42,967 nt of DNA from Candidatus Poribacteria bacterium (GTDB taxonomy: Bacteria > Abyssobacteria > SURF-5), in the NCBI GenBank assembly GCA_016215705.1, contig JACRIR010000248.1:1-42967 (forward strand). Reading direction: 5' to 3'. Position numbers and translations under genes: made by a program. A model generated the notes under the pieces. It saw only the letters and a list, made by a program, of their open reading frames with translations. It was not told the origin of the DNA and did no database searches. Position 1 is the stretch's first letter, and every line of letters begins with the position of its first letter. Below are positions 1-8,106 of this stretch, one piece after another.

Positions 1-100
1 CTAGATAACATAAAAGGAGAGAAATGTCAAGGAAAATCGTGACGCTGAGGGAAATTAGTCAGCAGAATGGAAATGAAATATAGTAAAAGGCCAAACACGA

Positions 101-125
101 GGGACACGATGAAGCATCGTGTCCC
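101..125. repeat. GGGACACGATG palindrome (family P1)
   Basis: An 11-bp perfect stem (101-111 with 115-125) encloses a 3-nt loop. It belongs to the dispersed palindrome family with core GGGGACACGATGC also found near 3528, 12513, 14355, 15920, 19002, 19056, 26995 and 32903. It lies just downstream of the stop of the cytochrome gene at 150-2891, but no T-tract follows in that gene's direction, so it is not a standard terminator. Confidence 0.85.
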
Positions 126-149
126 CAATTCTCGTGAAACTGCAGATTG

Positions 150-2891
150 CTATGGTTCAAACTGGTCGAACAAGGGTTGAAGCAGCGGGAGTCCGGCCGC
201 CGACCTACCACCAGCGCCGACCGCTGGGACGCGCGAGATTTCTTCGCATTGTTTTGCGCCGCCTATGACGAACTTGTTACAATCGCCGATGATACCGATT
301 TCGTCACCCTTTGCGCCATTGAGCAGGAACAGCTCGGGATGATCGAAAGGCGCGGATTCGTTCTTGACGCGTGGATCGGTGAGCGCCAACAAGAACGAAA
401 TCAGGGCTTCTTCTTTTTCCTCGTTCATGCCCGGGATAACGTCAATCAATGGCGCCAGATTGTCAATGTTTTCTTCGTGGAAGTCGCCGCCGCGCACATA
501 GAAATCGACTACTTGCCGCAAGCTTGCGATTCCGCCATTGTGGAAGTAGGGCGCGGTAAGCTCTACGTTCCGCAGAGACGGTGTCTTAAAAGCGCCGTCG
601 ACCGCCACTCTGTCGAGGTCACATGATTCCTCGCAGGGCAGTTCGGGGACATACTGAGCGATTTCGGGCGGCAAGAGTCCATCGCGTTGCAGCAACGCCA
701 TACGCGAGAACGACAGCGGGTAGCCAAAAGCGCCGGTCCCGCCCTTGCCGATATCCTCGTCAGTCGGCCTGACGCCAAGGTTGTAATAGCCTGTGTCGTA
801 GAAGGCTTCGCCGACGGCCATTCCCATGCGCTCGATCAAGCCTTCCAACGTGAACACGAGTTGCCCGCGGATTTCGCCCTCGGGATAGGCGGCGGTTTCA
901 ACGGTGATATAGGCGTTTCCCTTCATCAACGCTTCAATCGCCTGGGACATGCTTATCACCGCCTCGCTCGGGATGAAATCAAGCGCGGTAAGGGTGCCGG
1001 TCAGTTGGATCGAGAAGGCCGTGTTCGAGAGGACAAACATGACCGGGCCGTTTTCTCTGGCGGCGCCGTAATGAATCCTGGCGCCTGTCACGTCGGCGAT
1101 GTTTCGCACTTTCAGGAAATAGGAAATGAGCGAACGCTTCGAGTCAACGTTCAAGACCGCGTCTCCGCTCGCAGAAGTCGCCACGGGGGGAACCACTTGA
1201 ATTCCGCTCAAAGGCGAATCAATGGGCAGAACGGCTTCCACCAGCAAATGGCCGCGTATCTCGCCTTCCGGGTGGGCGAGCGTGGTTATATTTGCATAGG
1301 TCTGGCCGTCCAACATGGCGTTTATCACGTCGTCGAGTGTGTTGATTCCCGGAGCGGGGATGAGATCGGACTGGTTCAAGGTTCCGGTCAACTGGGTGTC
1401 AAAACCCTGGTTCGTCAAGACAAAGAGGGCCGGTCCGTTCTCACCCGGGTTTCCAAGATTGATCGTCGCGCCCGTTATTCCGGAGATGTTGACGACCTCA
1501 ACTTCGAATTCGATCTGTGTGCGAGCGGGATTGAATATGAGACTCGTCTCCCCGCTGGCAGCGGTCGCAACCGGCGGGATTTCCTGGTTGCCGCTCATAT
1601 TTGCCACCATTCCCAGCGGTTCGGGTGGATGGACGGTGGCCGTAACCGTAGCGATCGTAAATTCGGGGCCGCCGTGGCAGAATACGCATCTGCCGGTCGT
1701 GAGGAAAACCTCGAGGCCTTCCAGTTGTTGCTCGTTTAGCGCGGCAGTCTGCCCTTCCTGGTATCGGTCAAAGGGAGTGTCGTTCGATACGAGGGTCGCC
1801 TCATAGGCCTGAACGGCCAGTCCGAAGAACAAAGCGAAGTTGGCCTCCATCTGCGTGTACTCGTTAGCGGCCAGCGCGCGGGGAGGCAACGGCGCAATCT
1901 GGCGAAGGCCGCTTGCGTCGATCGTTACAATTTGATTTGTGTTCTGCCAGAATTGCGACCTGAATGCCTTCTTAATCATGTCTGAATAATTAGGTGTCTT
2001 AAGGCCGCGAAGCCCTTGCGCCTGGCCGTTTTTCAGAGTGGCGCGGGAATACCGGCCGAGCAATTGGTCTTGCGTATGCACGAGTTGCTTCGCGAGCGGC
2101 CTCAACCGCACCATTTTCTTTCCAATATCGGCAAATGCGCGACCGCTAAACGCCATCTCGACGTCGCTCATCGGCGGGCCGACAGCTTGCGAAGCAAGGC
2201 TCGAGTCGGGAAGTCGCACCAATTGCTCCTGCAACAAGCCGTTCACATCTTTGAATACTCCGTTTGTCGTGTCCGTAGGTCCAACCGGATTCACACCATT
2301 GAACACGTTGTTTGCGCGCCCGTCCCAGAAATTGGCGAAATTGAAGACGGCGTTAATGACGGAGGGAGCGTTTCGCCCTGTAGACTGTCTGACATTCACG
2401 CCATTCACATTAAAGATGGGGTCCGAAACGGGTTTTCCCGCTTCCACCGAACTGCCGGGACGTATGGCGACAAAATCATGACGAAAGACCCCCTGCGAGC
2501 CAGCCACGTCGTTGCTGTCGAAGAGGACATCCGAATGGCGATCATTCGGGTTTGAGAGTTGGTGGAACGGAAAATCATCCGTCTGGAGAGTATGATTGGG
2601 CAGATCGACCTCGAATTGCTGGTCGCCGGCGGCGAGGCCGGGACTGAGTTGATTCTTGAGACGGCTGTCGGCTCCGGCGTTGAAATGGCAGGAGGCGCAG
2701 GCGGTAATTCCGTCGCTTCCGACCTGCATGTCCCAGAACAGGGCTTTGCCCAATTCGATGGCGGCGACCTCATTCTGAACAAAATCAGCCAAATTCGGAG
2801 GCTTCGGAGTGGGAATTGTTTTCAGTGGCGCAGGCGCAAAGGGGTTTGTGGGGAAATCAGCGCCGCAGAGCGACATCACCAAGGCTATCAT
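150..2891 (-). CDS. Diheme cytochrome c peroxidase/MauG-like protein with two CHRD domains
   Basis: A large secreted c-type cytochrome of 913 residues from the chosen start. Heme motifs are CASCH (65-69) and CVFCH (402-406). The peroxidase/MauG signatures FWDGRA (188-193) and the C-terminal KTPSLRNVELTAPYFHNGG (769-787) are intact. Between the second heme and the C-terminal part sit two CHRD domains (about 434-551 and 563-679), each ending in PEGEIRG. The family reduces peroxide or oxidises a periplasmic or surface partner; the substrate here is unknown. The ATG at 2891 is chosen because AGGAG lies 7 nt upstream. It leaves only a very short hydrophobic leader (MIALVMSLCG), and the frame stays open upstream to 3188 through repeat sequence, so the start is uncertain. 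It is the last gene of module 1, after the secreted protein at 3667-4902, and paralogous to 9202-12087 and 20733-23633. Confidence 0.88.
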   Translation of the reverse strand: MIALVMSLCGADFPTNPFAPAPLKTIPTPKPPNLADFVQNEVAAIELGKALFWDMQVGSDGITACASCHFNAGADSRLKNQLSPGLAAGDQQFEVDLPNHTLQTDDFPFHQLSNPNDRHSDVLFDSNDVAGSQGVFRHDFVAIRPGSSVEAGKPVSDPIFNVNGVNVRQSTGRNAPSVINAVFNFANFWDGRANNVFNGVNPVGPTDTTNGVFKDVNGLLQEQLVRLPDSSLASQAVGPPMSDVEMAFSGRAFADIGKKMVRLRPLAKQLVHTQDQLLGRYSRATLKNGQAQGLRGLKTPNYSDMIKKAFRSQFWQNTNQIVTIDASGLRQIAPLPPRALAANEYTQMEANFALFFGLAVQAYEATLVSNDTPFDRYQEGQTAALNEQQLEGLEVFLTTGRCVFCHGGPEFTIATVTATVHPPEPLGMVANMSGNQEIPPVATAASGETSLIFNPARTQIEFEVEVVNISGITGATINLGNPGENGPALFVLTNQGFDTQLTGTLNQSDLIPAPGINTLDDVINAMLDGQTYANITTLAHPEGEIRGHLLVEAVLPIDSPLSGIQVVPPVATSASGDAVLNVDSKRSLISYFLKVRNIADVTGARIHYGAARENGPVMFVLSNTAFSIQLTGTLTALDFIPSEAVISMSQAIEALMKGNAYITVETAAYPEGEIRGQLVFTLEGLIERMGMAVGEAFYDTGYYNLGVRPTDEDIGKGGTGAFGYPLSFSRMALLQRDGLLPPEIAQYVPELPCEESCDLDRVAVDGAFKTPSLRNVELTAPYFHNGGIASLRQVVDFYVRGGDFHEENIDNLAPLIDVIPGMNEEKEEALISFLLALTDPRVKNESAPFDHPELFLLNGAKGDEIGIIGDCNKFVIGGAKQCEEISRVPAVGAGGRSAAGLPLLQPLFDQFEP

Positions 2892-2907
2892 GGCGGCGCT
2901 CCTAATG

Positions 2908-2942
2908 AAAAGGGGAAAGATGAAAGGAACAGGGCGAAAGGG
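2908..2942 (+). repeat. Purine-rich GGCGAAAGG repeat (family F1), solo arm
   Basis: It is a purine-rich stretch ending in GGGCGAAAGGG, related to the inverted arms of the four-helix-bundle elements at 27957-28408 and 31414-31579. Read on the minus strand it lies in frame just ahead of the likely cytochrome start and would encode FPFRPVPFIFPLF, so it may add hydrophobic residues to the leader if translation begins upstream. Confidence 0.65.
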
Positions 2943-3189
2943 AAAAACCGAAGAAGAAGAGGGAATACCTTGCTCCGATCTTGTCGGAGGTCGCAATGAT
3001 CGCGGGGGGGGCGCGCTTTCTTTCGCAGTCAATCTGCCGCGCGTAGGTCGCACGCTCCGAAGAAAGAGGCGAAAGGCGAAAAGAGAGTTACGAGTTGCGA
3101 GTCGCGAGTCGCGAGTCGGGATTTGGGAAACAGGGAAATGGAACCGACTAGACTGAAACTTCATTTTCTTCCTCCTACCAGGAAACATC

Positions 3190-3227
3190 TTAATTGAGGA
3201 TACCGTGCCGCATAGCGTCCCAATTAA
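3190..3227. repeat. Imperfect long palindrome, degenerate P1 copy
   Basis: Perfect TTAATTG/CAATTAA outer arms enclose a decayed GGATACCGTGC/GCATAGCGTCC core. It looks like a diverged member of the GGGGACACGATGC palindrome family. Confidence 0.6.
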
Positions 3228-3376
3228 AGGTAACTGCGTTTCCTTTGCAATTAACCCCCGCGCGATGGGATCGGCTGCTCCGGGCGCCGAGCTTCAACGC
3301 GGCGTCGATTCAGGCGTGGGGTTGATTCTTTCTCGATTCTGCGTGAAACCTGCTTATTATATTATATAATTTATCT

Positions 3377-3411
3377 GAATTATCCTATAGGCTATACGTA
3401 GAAGTACCCAA
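3377..3411 (-). promoter_or_regulatory. Candidate NarL-type activated promoter for the cytochrome at 150-2891
   Basis: On the minus strand a TTGGGTA heptamer (complement of TACCCAA, 3405-3411) is followed after 22 nt by TAATTC (3377-3382), a possible -10 box. The same layout occurs at 7644-7678, 12201-12234 and 18059-18092. The heptamer differs from the NarL consensus TACYYMT in its last base. The leader to 2891 would be about 480 nt, which is long. Confidence 0.4.
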
Positions 3412-3527
3412 TTTCATTATGGGCCAATTTGCTTATTAGCCGGCACAAGGGGGATGGCGTCGGGGGTGAGGGGGCGCATGGCGCTTGCTTCAGAAACTGC
3501 GGCCATGCCCGGGTTCCGAATCCCGTC

Positions 3528-3566
3528 TAATCGGGGACACCGTGCGACAAACGGTGTCCCCGATTA
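3528..3566. repeat. P1 palindrome, 16-bp perfect stem
   Basis: 3528-3543 pairs perfectly with 3551-3566 around a 7-nt loop. The core is GGGGACACCGT, so two positions differ from the commonest copy and both are compensated on the other arm. Confidence 0.85.
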
Positions 3567-3589
3567 AGGCGGGTATTGAATCAACCGCT

Positions 3590-3607
3590 TTGCGAATGAA
3601 TTCGCAA
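3590..3607. repeat. TTGCGAATgaATTCGCAA palindrome (family P3)
   Basis: 8-bp arms surround a GA spacer. Close copies occur at 23867-23884 and, inside the NorD-like coding sequence, at 29090-29105. A variant with GCGCAAT arms is at 3640-3655. Confidence 0.7.
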
Positions 3608-3666
3608 GCGCCTTCCGAATAAATCGGCGCCCACGAATAGCGCAATGAATTGCGCCCCACAGATTA

Positions 3667-4902
3667 CTACAGTTTGTCTACCGACAGCGGCCTGGTGGCA
3701 GAACCACCCAGAGACGACTGGACTGTAATGAACGGCGGAGGCGTGGTGATGCCCCCGTTAAAGAGAATCTGTCCATCTACGAGGTTGCCTATACCAACGG
3801 CTGTCAGGACTGCCGACGGATCGCTCGACTTCGCCCTTATAAGGAGGCGCTGGCCGGTGGAGTCGTATGCGTATGCCGAGATGTTGACCTCGTCCGTGAG
3901 AGGCACGCTAAGGGTCGTGGGCGGATTGCCTACCGGCGTCGCGGTGACGGAAACAGTGGCAGGCAAAGTGACGGCGCCCGTTCTAGTGATATGAGCGTAG
4001 GCTCTGCCGGAGTTCATCGTCATGAGCGCCGGAGTCGGAGTGATCGTTGGGCCGAGGTCGACCGTGGCGACATTGGCCGGATCGGTGAGCGCGAACACGT
4101 CGATCGACACTCCCTGCGCGGTGCGGGTGAAAGTGGCGCGTTCGAGGACAAGTCCTGCCGGAACAGCGCCGGAGAAGACCTGCCCTTGCACGGCAAACAG
4201 ATTTGTCTCTACGACACGGCCGCCAAGGCCATCAAGGTTGGAACCGGGCGGGCCGACAACGCGGAAGAGGTTGTTGCCGGTCGGGCTACCCGTGACGGTG
4301 GAGTCAACGAGCGGGTTGCCGACAAAGCCCGCGGGCGCTGCAGGCGCCACAGCGGTGAGGAAGGGTCCCACGTCGCCTGCGAGAGCGGACGCGAAATTAG
4401 GCGTCGGCAGACCTATGTCCGTTGTGAAGTTGATGGCGCGAATACCGGCCGGAACGTTTTGGAATACTTCCGTCCCAAACGGATGGACGACGGTATAGGT
4501 GCCGGCAACCGGAGTGTCTATCCGGATGCGGACGCGGCTGAAGACAAGTTGGGTTCCATCCGCCGGATTTCCGTCGGCGCTGGCGAATGCGGCTTCCAAC
4601 GCCAAGACGAGCAGAGCGTTGCCTGACGGAATATTTATGAGAGAATCGGCGCTCCAGTAGAAGGCTTCTGCGCCGAAGCCGATTTGTTGCGAGAAGGCGT
4701 TCCCCGGAATGGGGGGATCAGCGACACAGTTTAAGGCATCGAGGCACAACTGAAGCGAAAGCCCCGTTCCGTCCTGATACCAGAGGGGGAACCCGTTTTG
4801 CGGGTTTGTGGGACCGACGGCAGCGAGGGCCGCCAGCGCCGCATGCGAGCAACTGAAAATCAGCATGACAGCAAGCATTATTACTGACACTTTCCTCAAC
4901 AT
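3667..4902 (-). CDS. Secreted protein of unknown function (paralogue of 23892-25145)
   Basis: The protein has 411 residues from the ATG at 4902, which is preceded by GGAGG at a 9-nt spacing. The N-terminus MLRKVSVIMLAVMLIFSCSHA is a clear signal peptide, perhaps cleaved after AALA. The mature part starts AAVGPTNPQNGFPLWYQDG and carries an early Cys pair (CLDALNC). The rest is rich in small, polar and beta-prone residues, with repeated TLPATVSVT and TAVGIG-like strands that suggest beta-sandwich folds. I do not recognise the family and see no heme or metal motif. It is about 60 percent or more identical by eye to 23892-25145. In both places it lies directly upstream of a CHRD-bearing cytochrome, so the two products probably work together at the cell surface or in the periplasm. 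Confidence 0.85.
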   Translation of the reverse strand: MLRKVSVIMLAVMLIFSCSHAALAALAAVGPTNPQNGFPLWYQDGTGLSLQLCLDALNCVADPPIPGNAFSQQIGFGAEAFYWSADSLINIPSGNALLVLALEAAFASADGNPADGTQLVFSRVRIRIDTPVAGTYTVVHPFGTEVFQNVPAGIRAINFTTDIGLPTPNFASALAGDVGPFLTAVAPAAPAGFVGNPLVDSTVTGSPTGNNLFRVVGPPGSNLDGLGGRVVETNLFAVQGQVFSGAVPAGLVLERATFTRTAQGVSIDVFALTDPANVATVDLGPTITPTPALMTMNSGRAYAHITRTGAVTLPATVSVTATPVGNPPTTLSVPLTDEVNISAYAYDSTGQRLLIRAKSSDPSAVLTAVGIGNLVDGQILFNGGITTPPPFITVQSSLGGSATRPLSVDKL

Positions 4903-5212
4903 TTTCCTTTTCCTCCAAATGTTAGTTTTCACTGATCACGATGTAATTCACAGAACCACTATTCGTTCGGCGATAATCCCACCTCCTCCCGCATAAGAAG
5001 GGGAAAAGATGAAAGGAACAAGGCGAAAGGGAGATTCTTCGCTTCGCTCAGAATGACATTAGGGGTCATACCCTCGCTTCATCTTTCTTGCGCAATTGAC
5101 CACAAGCCCAGCGTGGTCAGGCGCTCCTAATGGTGTTAGAATTTGCATTGTTACCCTTCGTGCGGGCGACTCACCGAGTCGCCCCTATGTTTGTTCTTCA
5201 GTCCAAGATCGG
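4903..5212. other. Intergenic region with three repeat types
   Basis: No gene seen. It contains a GGCGAAAGG-type purine repeat (about 4999-5031), directly abutting a GATTCTTCGCTTCGCTCAGAATGAC motif (about 5033-5057) that recurs inverted near 14054-14078, and a GGGCGACTC/GAGTCGCCC palindrome (5164-5184). Confidence 0.6.
5164..5184. repeat. GGGCGACTC/GAGTCGCCC palindrome (family P2)
   Basis: 9-bp arms (5164-5172, 5176-5184) with a 3-nt loop, followed by CCTATG. A related copy with core CGACTCGCGAGTCG lies at 41743-41756. Confidence 0.7.
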
Positions 5213-7267
5213 TTACGGTTGGAACTGGTTCACGGGACTTTGGAGCGGAGACAGCCCGATTCCGAGCCGGCCGAAGGTTCCCACTGCTTGGACTCGGAAC
5301 GCTTGTTCACATTGTCTGAAACCGGCCTGCACGATCACCTCGCAGTCTCCGACCACGTTATTTTCGTTTCCACGAGCGCCATTCGGGACAAACAATTCCG
5401 GATGGTCGAACGGAGCGCCTTCGTTGCGGACGCGGTCGTCGGTGAGCGCAATGAAGAACGCGACGAGAGCATTCTTCTTGTCTTCACTGCCGATCAACTG
5501 ACCGATTTCGTTTATGTCCGGGTCCAGGTCAGCGACATTCGCCTCGGGGAAATTGCCTCCCCGCGCATAGAAATCCACGACTTGTCTGAGAGTCGCCATT
5601 CCACCGTTATGCATGTAGGGCGGAGTGAGATCGAGGTTGCGCAGACCGGGGGTCTTCACTGCCCCGTCGACGGCCACTCTGTCCGGAGGATTGGGTGTTC
5701 CGGGCGGCAGGTCGGGAACAAACGCAGCCAAGCCGGCCGGGAGTTGTCCGTCGCGCTTCATTATTGCAAGCCTTGAGAACGAGAGCGGGAACCCGAACCC
5801 GTCGAGTCCGCCTCTGCCGATGTCTTCGGCGGTCGGTCTGACACTGATGTTGTGCATTCCGAGGTCGATGAAGGCGCTGCCCTGGGTCATGTCAATCAGA
5901 CTGATGGGCGAGCCCTCGGCCGCGATTGCGGTAAACGTATGGTTGGAGAACTCGGCGCCGCTGTGGCACTCGGAGCACATGGTTCCGCCGGAAGTAAAGA
6001 TGCCGAGTCCATCTTTTTCCTGGGCGGAAAGCGCGCTGGCATTTCCTGCGAGGTAGCGATCGACGCGCGAGTCGTCGGAGACAAGAGTTGATTCGTACAT
6101 CTGGACTGCGAGCCCCCAGAAGAATGCGAAGTTGGCTTCCATCTGTGTGAACTCATTCGCGGCCAGAGGGCCACCAGGATTGGGAGCGATCTCGCGAACG
6201 CCATCGTTTATCACAACGATCTGTGCGGTGTTATTCCAGAACCTGGGCTGGAAGGCGGCCTGGATCATCTGGGGATAAGTGGAAGTGAGCCCGCGCAGGC
6301 CCGTTGCGCGGTCCCGCGCGTCCAGTTTAGCCCTCGAGAGGGCGCCCAGCACGCTGTCTTGCGGATGAACAAGCTGCTTGTCGAGCGGTCTCAGAGCCAG
6401 CATCTTCTTGCCAAGGTCGGGCCACGTACGGCCGCCGAATGACATCTCGAAGGGGCTGAGCGGAGGGCCGACCGCTTGCGAGGCCAGGCTCGAATTGATT
6501 ATTCTCACGAGTTGTTCCTCCAGGGTTCCGCCATTATTCACAAATACGCCGTTCTGGAGGTCGGACGGCCCGAACGGATTGTTACCGTTGAAGATGTTAT
6601 TTGCGCGGCCATCCCAGAAATTGTTGAAATTGAACACGGCGTTTATCGCGGTCGGTGTGTTCCGAGGTTCGACGCGCCGGATGGTGACACCGTTGACGTT
6701 AAACACGGGATCGTCCAAGGGTGTCCCTACATCCGTTGCGTTACCGGGATTGACCGCCTCGAACTGGGTCAGGAACACGCCTTGTGATGAAGCGACGTCG
6801 TTGCTGTCGGATATCACGGCAGAGAGATGGTCATCCGGGTCTGCCAACTTGTGGAAGGGGAAGTTCGCGAGGTTCAGGACATGGTTGGGGCCGCCGGTCT
6901 GGAATGTTTCGTCGCCGGCATTCAGGCCCGGGCTCAGTTGATTCTTGAACCGCCTGCCGTCGGCGCCCGCCACGAAATGGCATGTAGCGCAAGCCTGGAT
7001 GCCGTCGCTCCCGACCTGCATATCCCAGAAGAGGGCCTTGCCGAGAGCTATGGAAGCGTCGCGGTCGGCGACATAGCTCGCAAGGTCCGGCGGCTCAGGG
7101 ATGGGAACCTGGCTGAGGGGCGGCGGGTTCGCGGCAAATGCTGAGCCTAGCATGAAGCCGGCCAGAGATAACGATGCAAGCAGGATCGCCGCGAAGGTCT
7201 TCGTGCTGCGTGGACGTTTCGACTTGACGAAAGGCCCATCCAATCCACATAAGTGCGACTTGAACAT
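5213..7267 (-). CDS. Large diheme cytochrome c peroxidase/MauG-like protein
   Basis: The protein has 684 residues, with AAAGGAGG placed 8 nt before the ATG at 7267. A signal peptide spans roughly residues 22-46 (TFAAILLASLSLAGFMLGSAFA). The two c-heme sites are CATCH (93-97) and CSECH (431-435). NFWDGRA (216-222) and, near the C-terminus, LRNLDLTPPYMHNGG are classic peroxidase-family signatures. Unlike its three relatives in the window it has no CHRD domains: the sequence passes straight from the second heme into the C-terminal part. It is about twice as long as typical CcpA or MauG, the size class of surface-associated members. It is the first structural gene after the kinase/regulator pair at 7747-9079. 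Substrate unknown. Confidence 0.9.
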   Translation of the reverse strand: MFKSHLCGLDGPFVKSKRPRSTKTFAAILLASLSLAGFMLGSAFAANPPPLSQVPIPEPPDLASYVADRDASIALGKALFWDMQVGSDGIQACATCHFVAGADGRRFKNQLSPGLNAGDETFQTGGPNHVLNLANFPFHKLADPDDHLSAVISDSNDVASSQGVFLTQFEAVNPGNATDVGTPLDDPVFNVNGVTIRRVEPRNTPTAINAVFNFNNFWDGRANNIFNGNNPFGPSDLQNGVFVNNGGTLEEQLVRIINSSLASQAVGPPLSPFEMSFGGRTWPDLGKKMLALRPLDKQLVHPQDSVLGALSRAKLDARDRATGLRGLTSTYPQMIQAAFQPRFWNNTAQIVVINDGVREIAPNPGGPLAANEFTQMEANFAFFWGLAVQMYESTLVSDDSRVDRYLAGNASALSAQEKDGLGIFTSGGTMCSECHSGAEFSNHTFTAIAAEGSPISLIDMTQGSAFIDLGMHNISVRPTAEDIGRGGLDGFGFPLSFSRLAIMKRDGQLPAGLAAFVPDLPPGTPNPPDRVAVDGAVKTPGLRNLDLTPPYMHNGGMATLRQVVDFYARGGNFPEANVADLDPDINEIGQLIGSEDKKNALVAFFIALTDDRVRNEGAPFDHPELFVPNGARGNENNVVGDCEVIVQAGFRQCEQAFRVQAVGTFGRLGIGLSPLQSPVNQFQP

Positions 7268-7746
7268 GACTAAATCCTCCTTTTGATGTCAAATAAGCCT
7301 CTGACTTCTCTTTTTGATAGAGTAGTATTGCCCGAAAGAAAAACCTGCTTGCTCGGATTTGTGCCTATCCCTATGAGTGCGCATGCGGTCGAAAGAGCAC
7401 GCGTGCGTGTGGGGAGGAAGCACTCGTCCTTGCCGGCGGAGCCCTGTTGCTTTCATCTCTTGAATACATGATTGCTTTAGTTTGCTGCTTTATGCGAATT
7501 GCCTAGCTGGCTGATTGATATCGAGGTCTTTTCGAGCATTCTTGAAAAGCTGTCCGCAAAGCGGCTGATTCGTGCGATTTGGCCCATGTGTTGATACAAG
7601 CATAAGATAAAATGACTCTAATTGGTTCAGAATTCTATCCAGGATTGTACCAATTTTTTACTGAGTAGAAATACCTATTGAGAGGGACGAGTTTGTAGCA
7701 GCGCGCCCAGGAGTTGGCCGAGAATCGAAAGTCCAACGCCCAAGAA
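7268..7746. other. Intergenic region with one promoter candidate, no gene
   Basis: It lies between the truncated regulator and the cytochrome at 5213-7267. Nothing protein-like is convincing. The only structured signal I see is the TACCTAT promoter candidate at 7644-7678. A remnant of the missing regulator C-terminus is not recognisable here. Confidence 0.6.
7644..7678 (-). promoter_or_regulatory. Candidate NarL-type activated promoter for 5213-7267
   Basis: On the minus strand ATAGGTA (complement of TACCTAT, 7672-7678) is followed after 22 nt by TACAAT (7644-7649). TACCTAT fits the NarL heptamer consensus TACYYMT. The site lies between the truncated regulator and the cytochrome gene, so it can only serve the cytochrome. 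The leader would be about 370 nt. Confidence 0.5.
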
Positions 7747-8106
7747 TCAACAGAAGGATTCAGATGTTCGCGGGCATATGGGAATCCGCGCGGAGGCGTG
7801 GAGAGGCGGCCGCGCCTCCAGCACATGAAACATGTATTCTTTTCTCTTGTGCATGGTGAGAACCAGGACTTTCACTCCCGGCTTGCTCATTTTGATTTGG
7901 CGGGTCGCTTCGATTCCGCCGAGTTTGGGCATGGAAATATCGAGTATGACCATTTCCGGTGTCGCGCCCTTCAATATTTCAAGAAGCTCGAGACCGTCGC
8001 CTGCCTCCTCCGTCACGACCATGTTATCCGACCCATCGATAATTTTCTTTAATCCGCGCCTGAGCAGGATGTGATCGTCAGCCAGTATGATGCGGTATGG
8101 ATTCAT
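7747..8106 (-). pseudogene. Truncated NarL/FixJ response regulator (receiver domain only)
   Basis: The 119-residue product has a normal receiver start, the acidic pair D10/D11, the phospho-acceptor D56 (VILDISMP) and LVLTMHKRKEYMFHVLEA. It matches the intact regulator at 18281-18946 until residue 98, then turns into unrelated RPPLHASARIP and stops. The rest of the receiver and the whole LuxR-type HTH are missing. The break coincides with a GGAGGCG/CGCCTCC palindrome (7792-7798 with 7813-7819). The ATG at 8106 has GGAGG at good spacing and overlaps the kinase gene by 29 nt, so the pair was once a normal operon. It may be dead, or may act as a phosphate sink without DNA binding. Confidence 0.85.

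Larger units (their letters stand above)
2892..3666. other. Intergenic region dense in repeats, no gene
   Basis: I see no credible gene in these 775 bases. They hold a purine-rich GGCGAAAGG-type repeat (about 2908-2942, remnant at 3067-3084), a CGAGTCG triple near 3101-3117, a long imperfect palindrome (3190-3227), a perfect 16-bp-stem palindrome (3528-3566), a candidate promoter (3377-3411), and two short palindromes with GCGAAT/ATTCGC or GCGCAAT/ATTGCGC arms (3590-3607, 3640-3655). Confidence 0.7.

Noticed and set aside
147-626. Long plus-strand frames opposite the cytochrome genes (also 687-1739, 2016-2555, 5096-5776 and similar)
   Set aside because: They are antisense to well-supported cytochrome genes with heme motifs and ribosome binding sites, and their products have no recognisable features.
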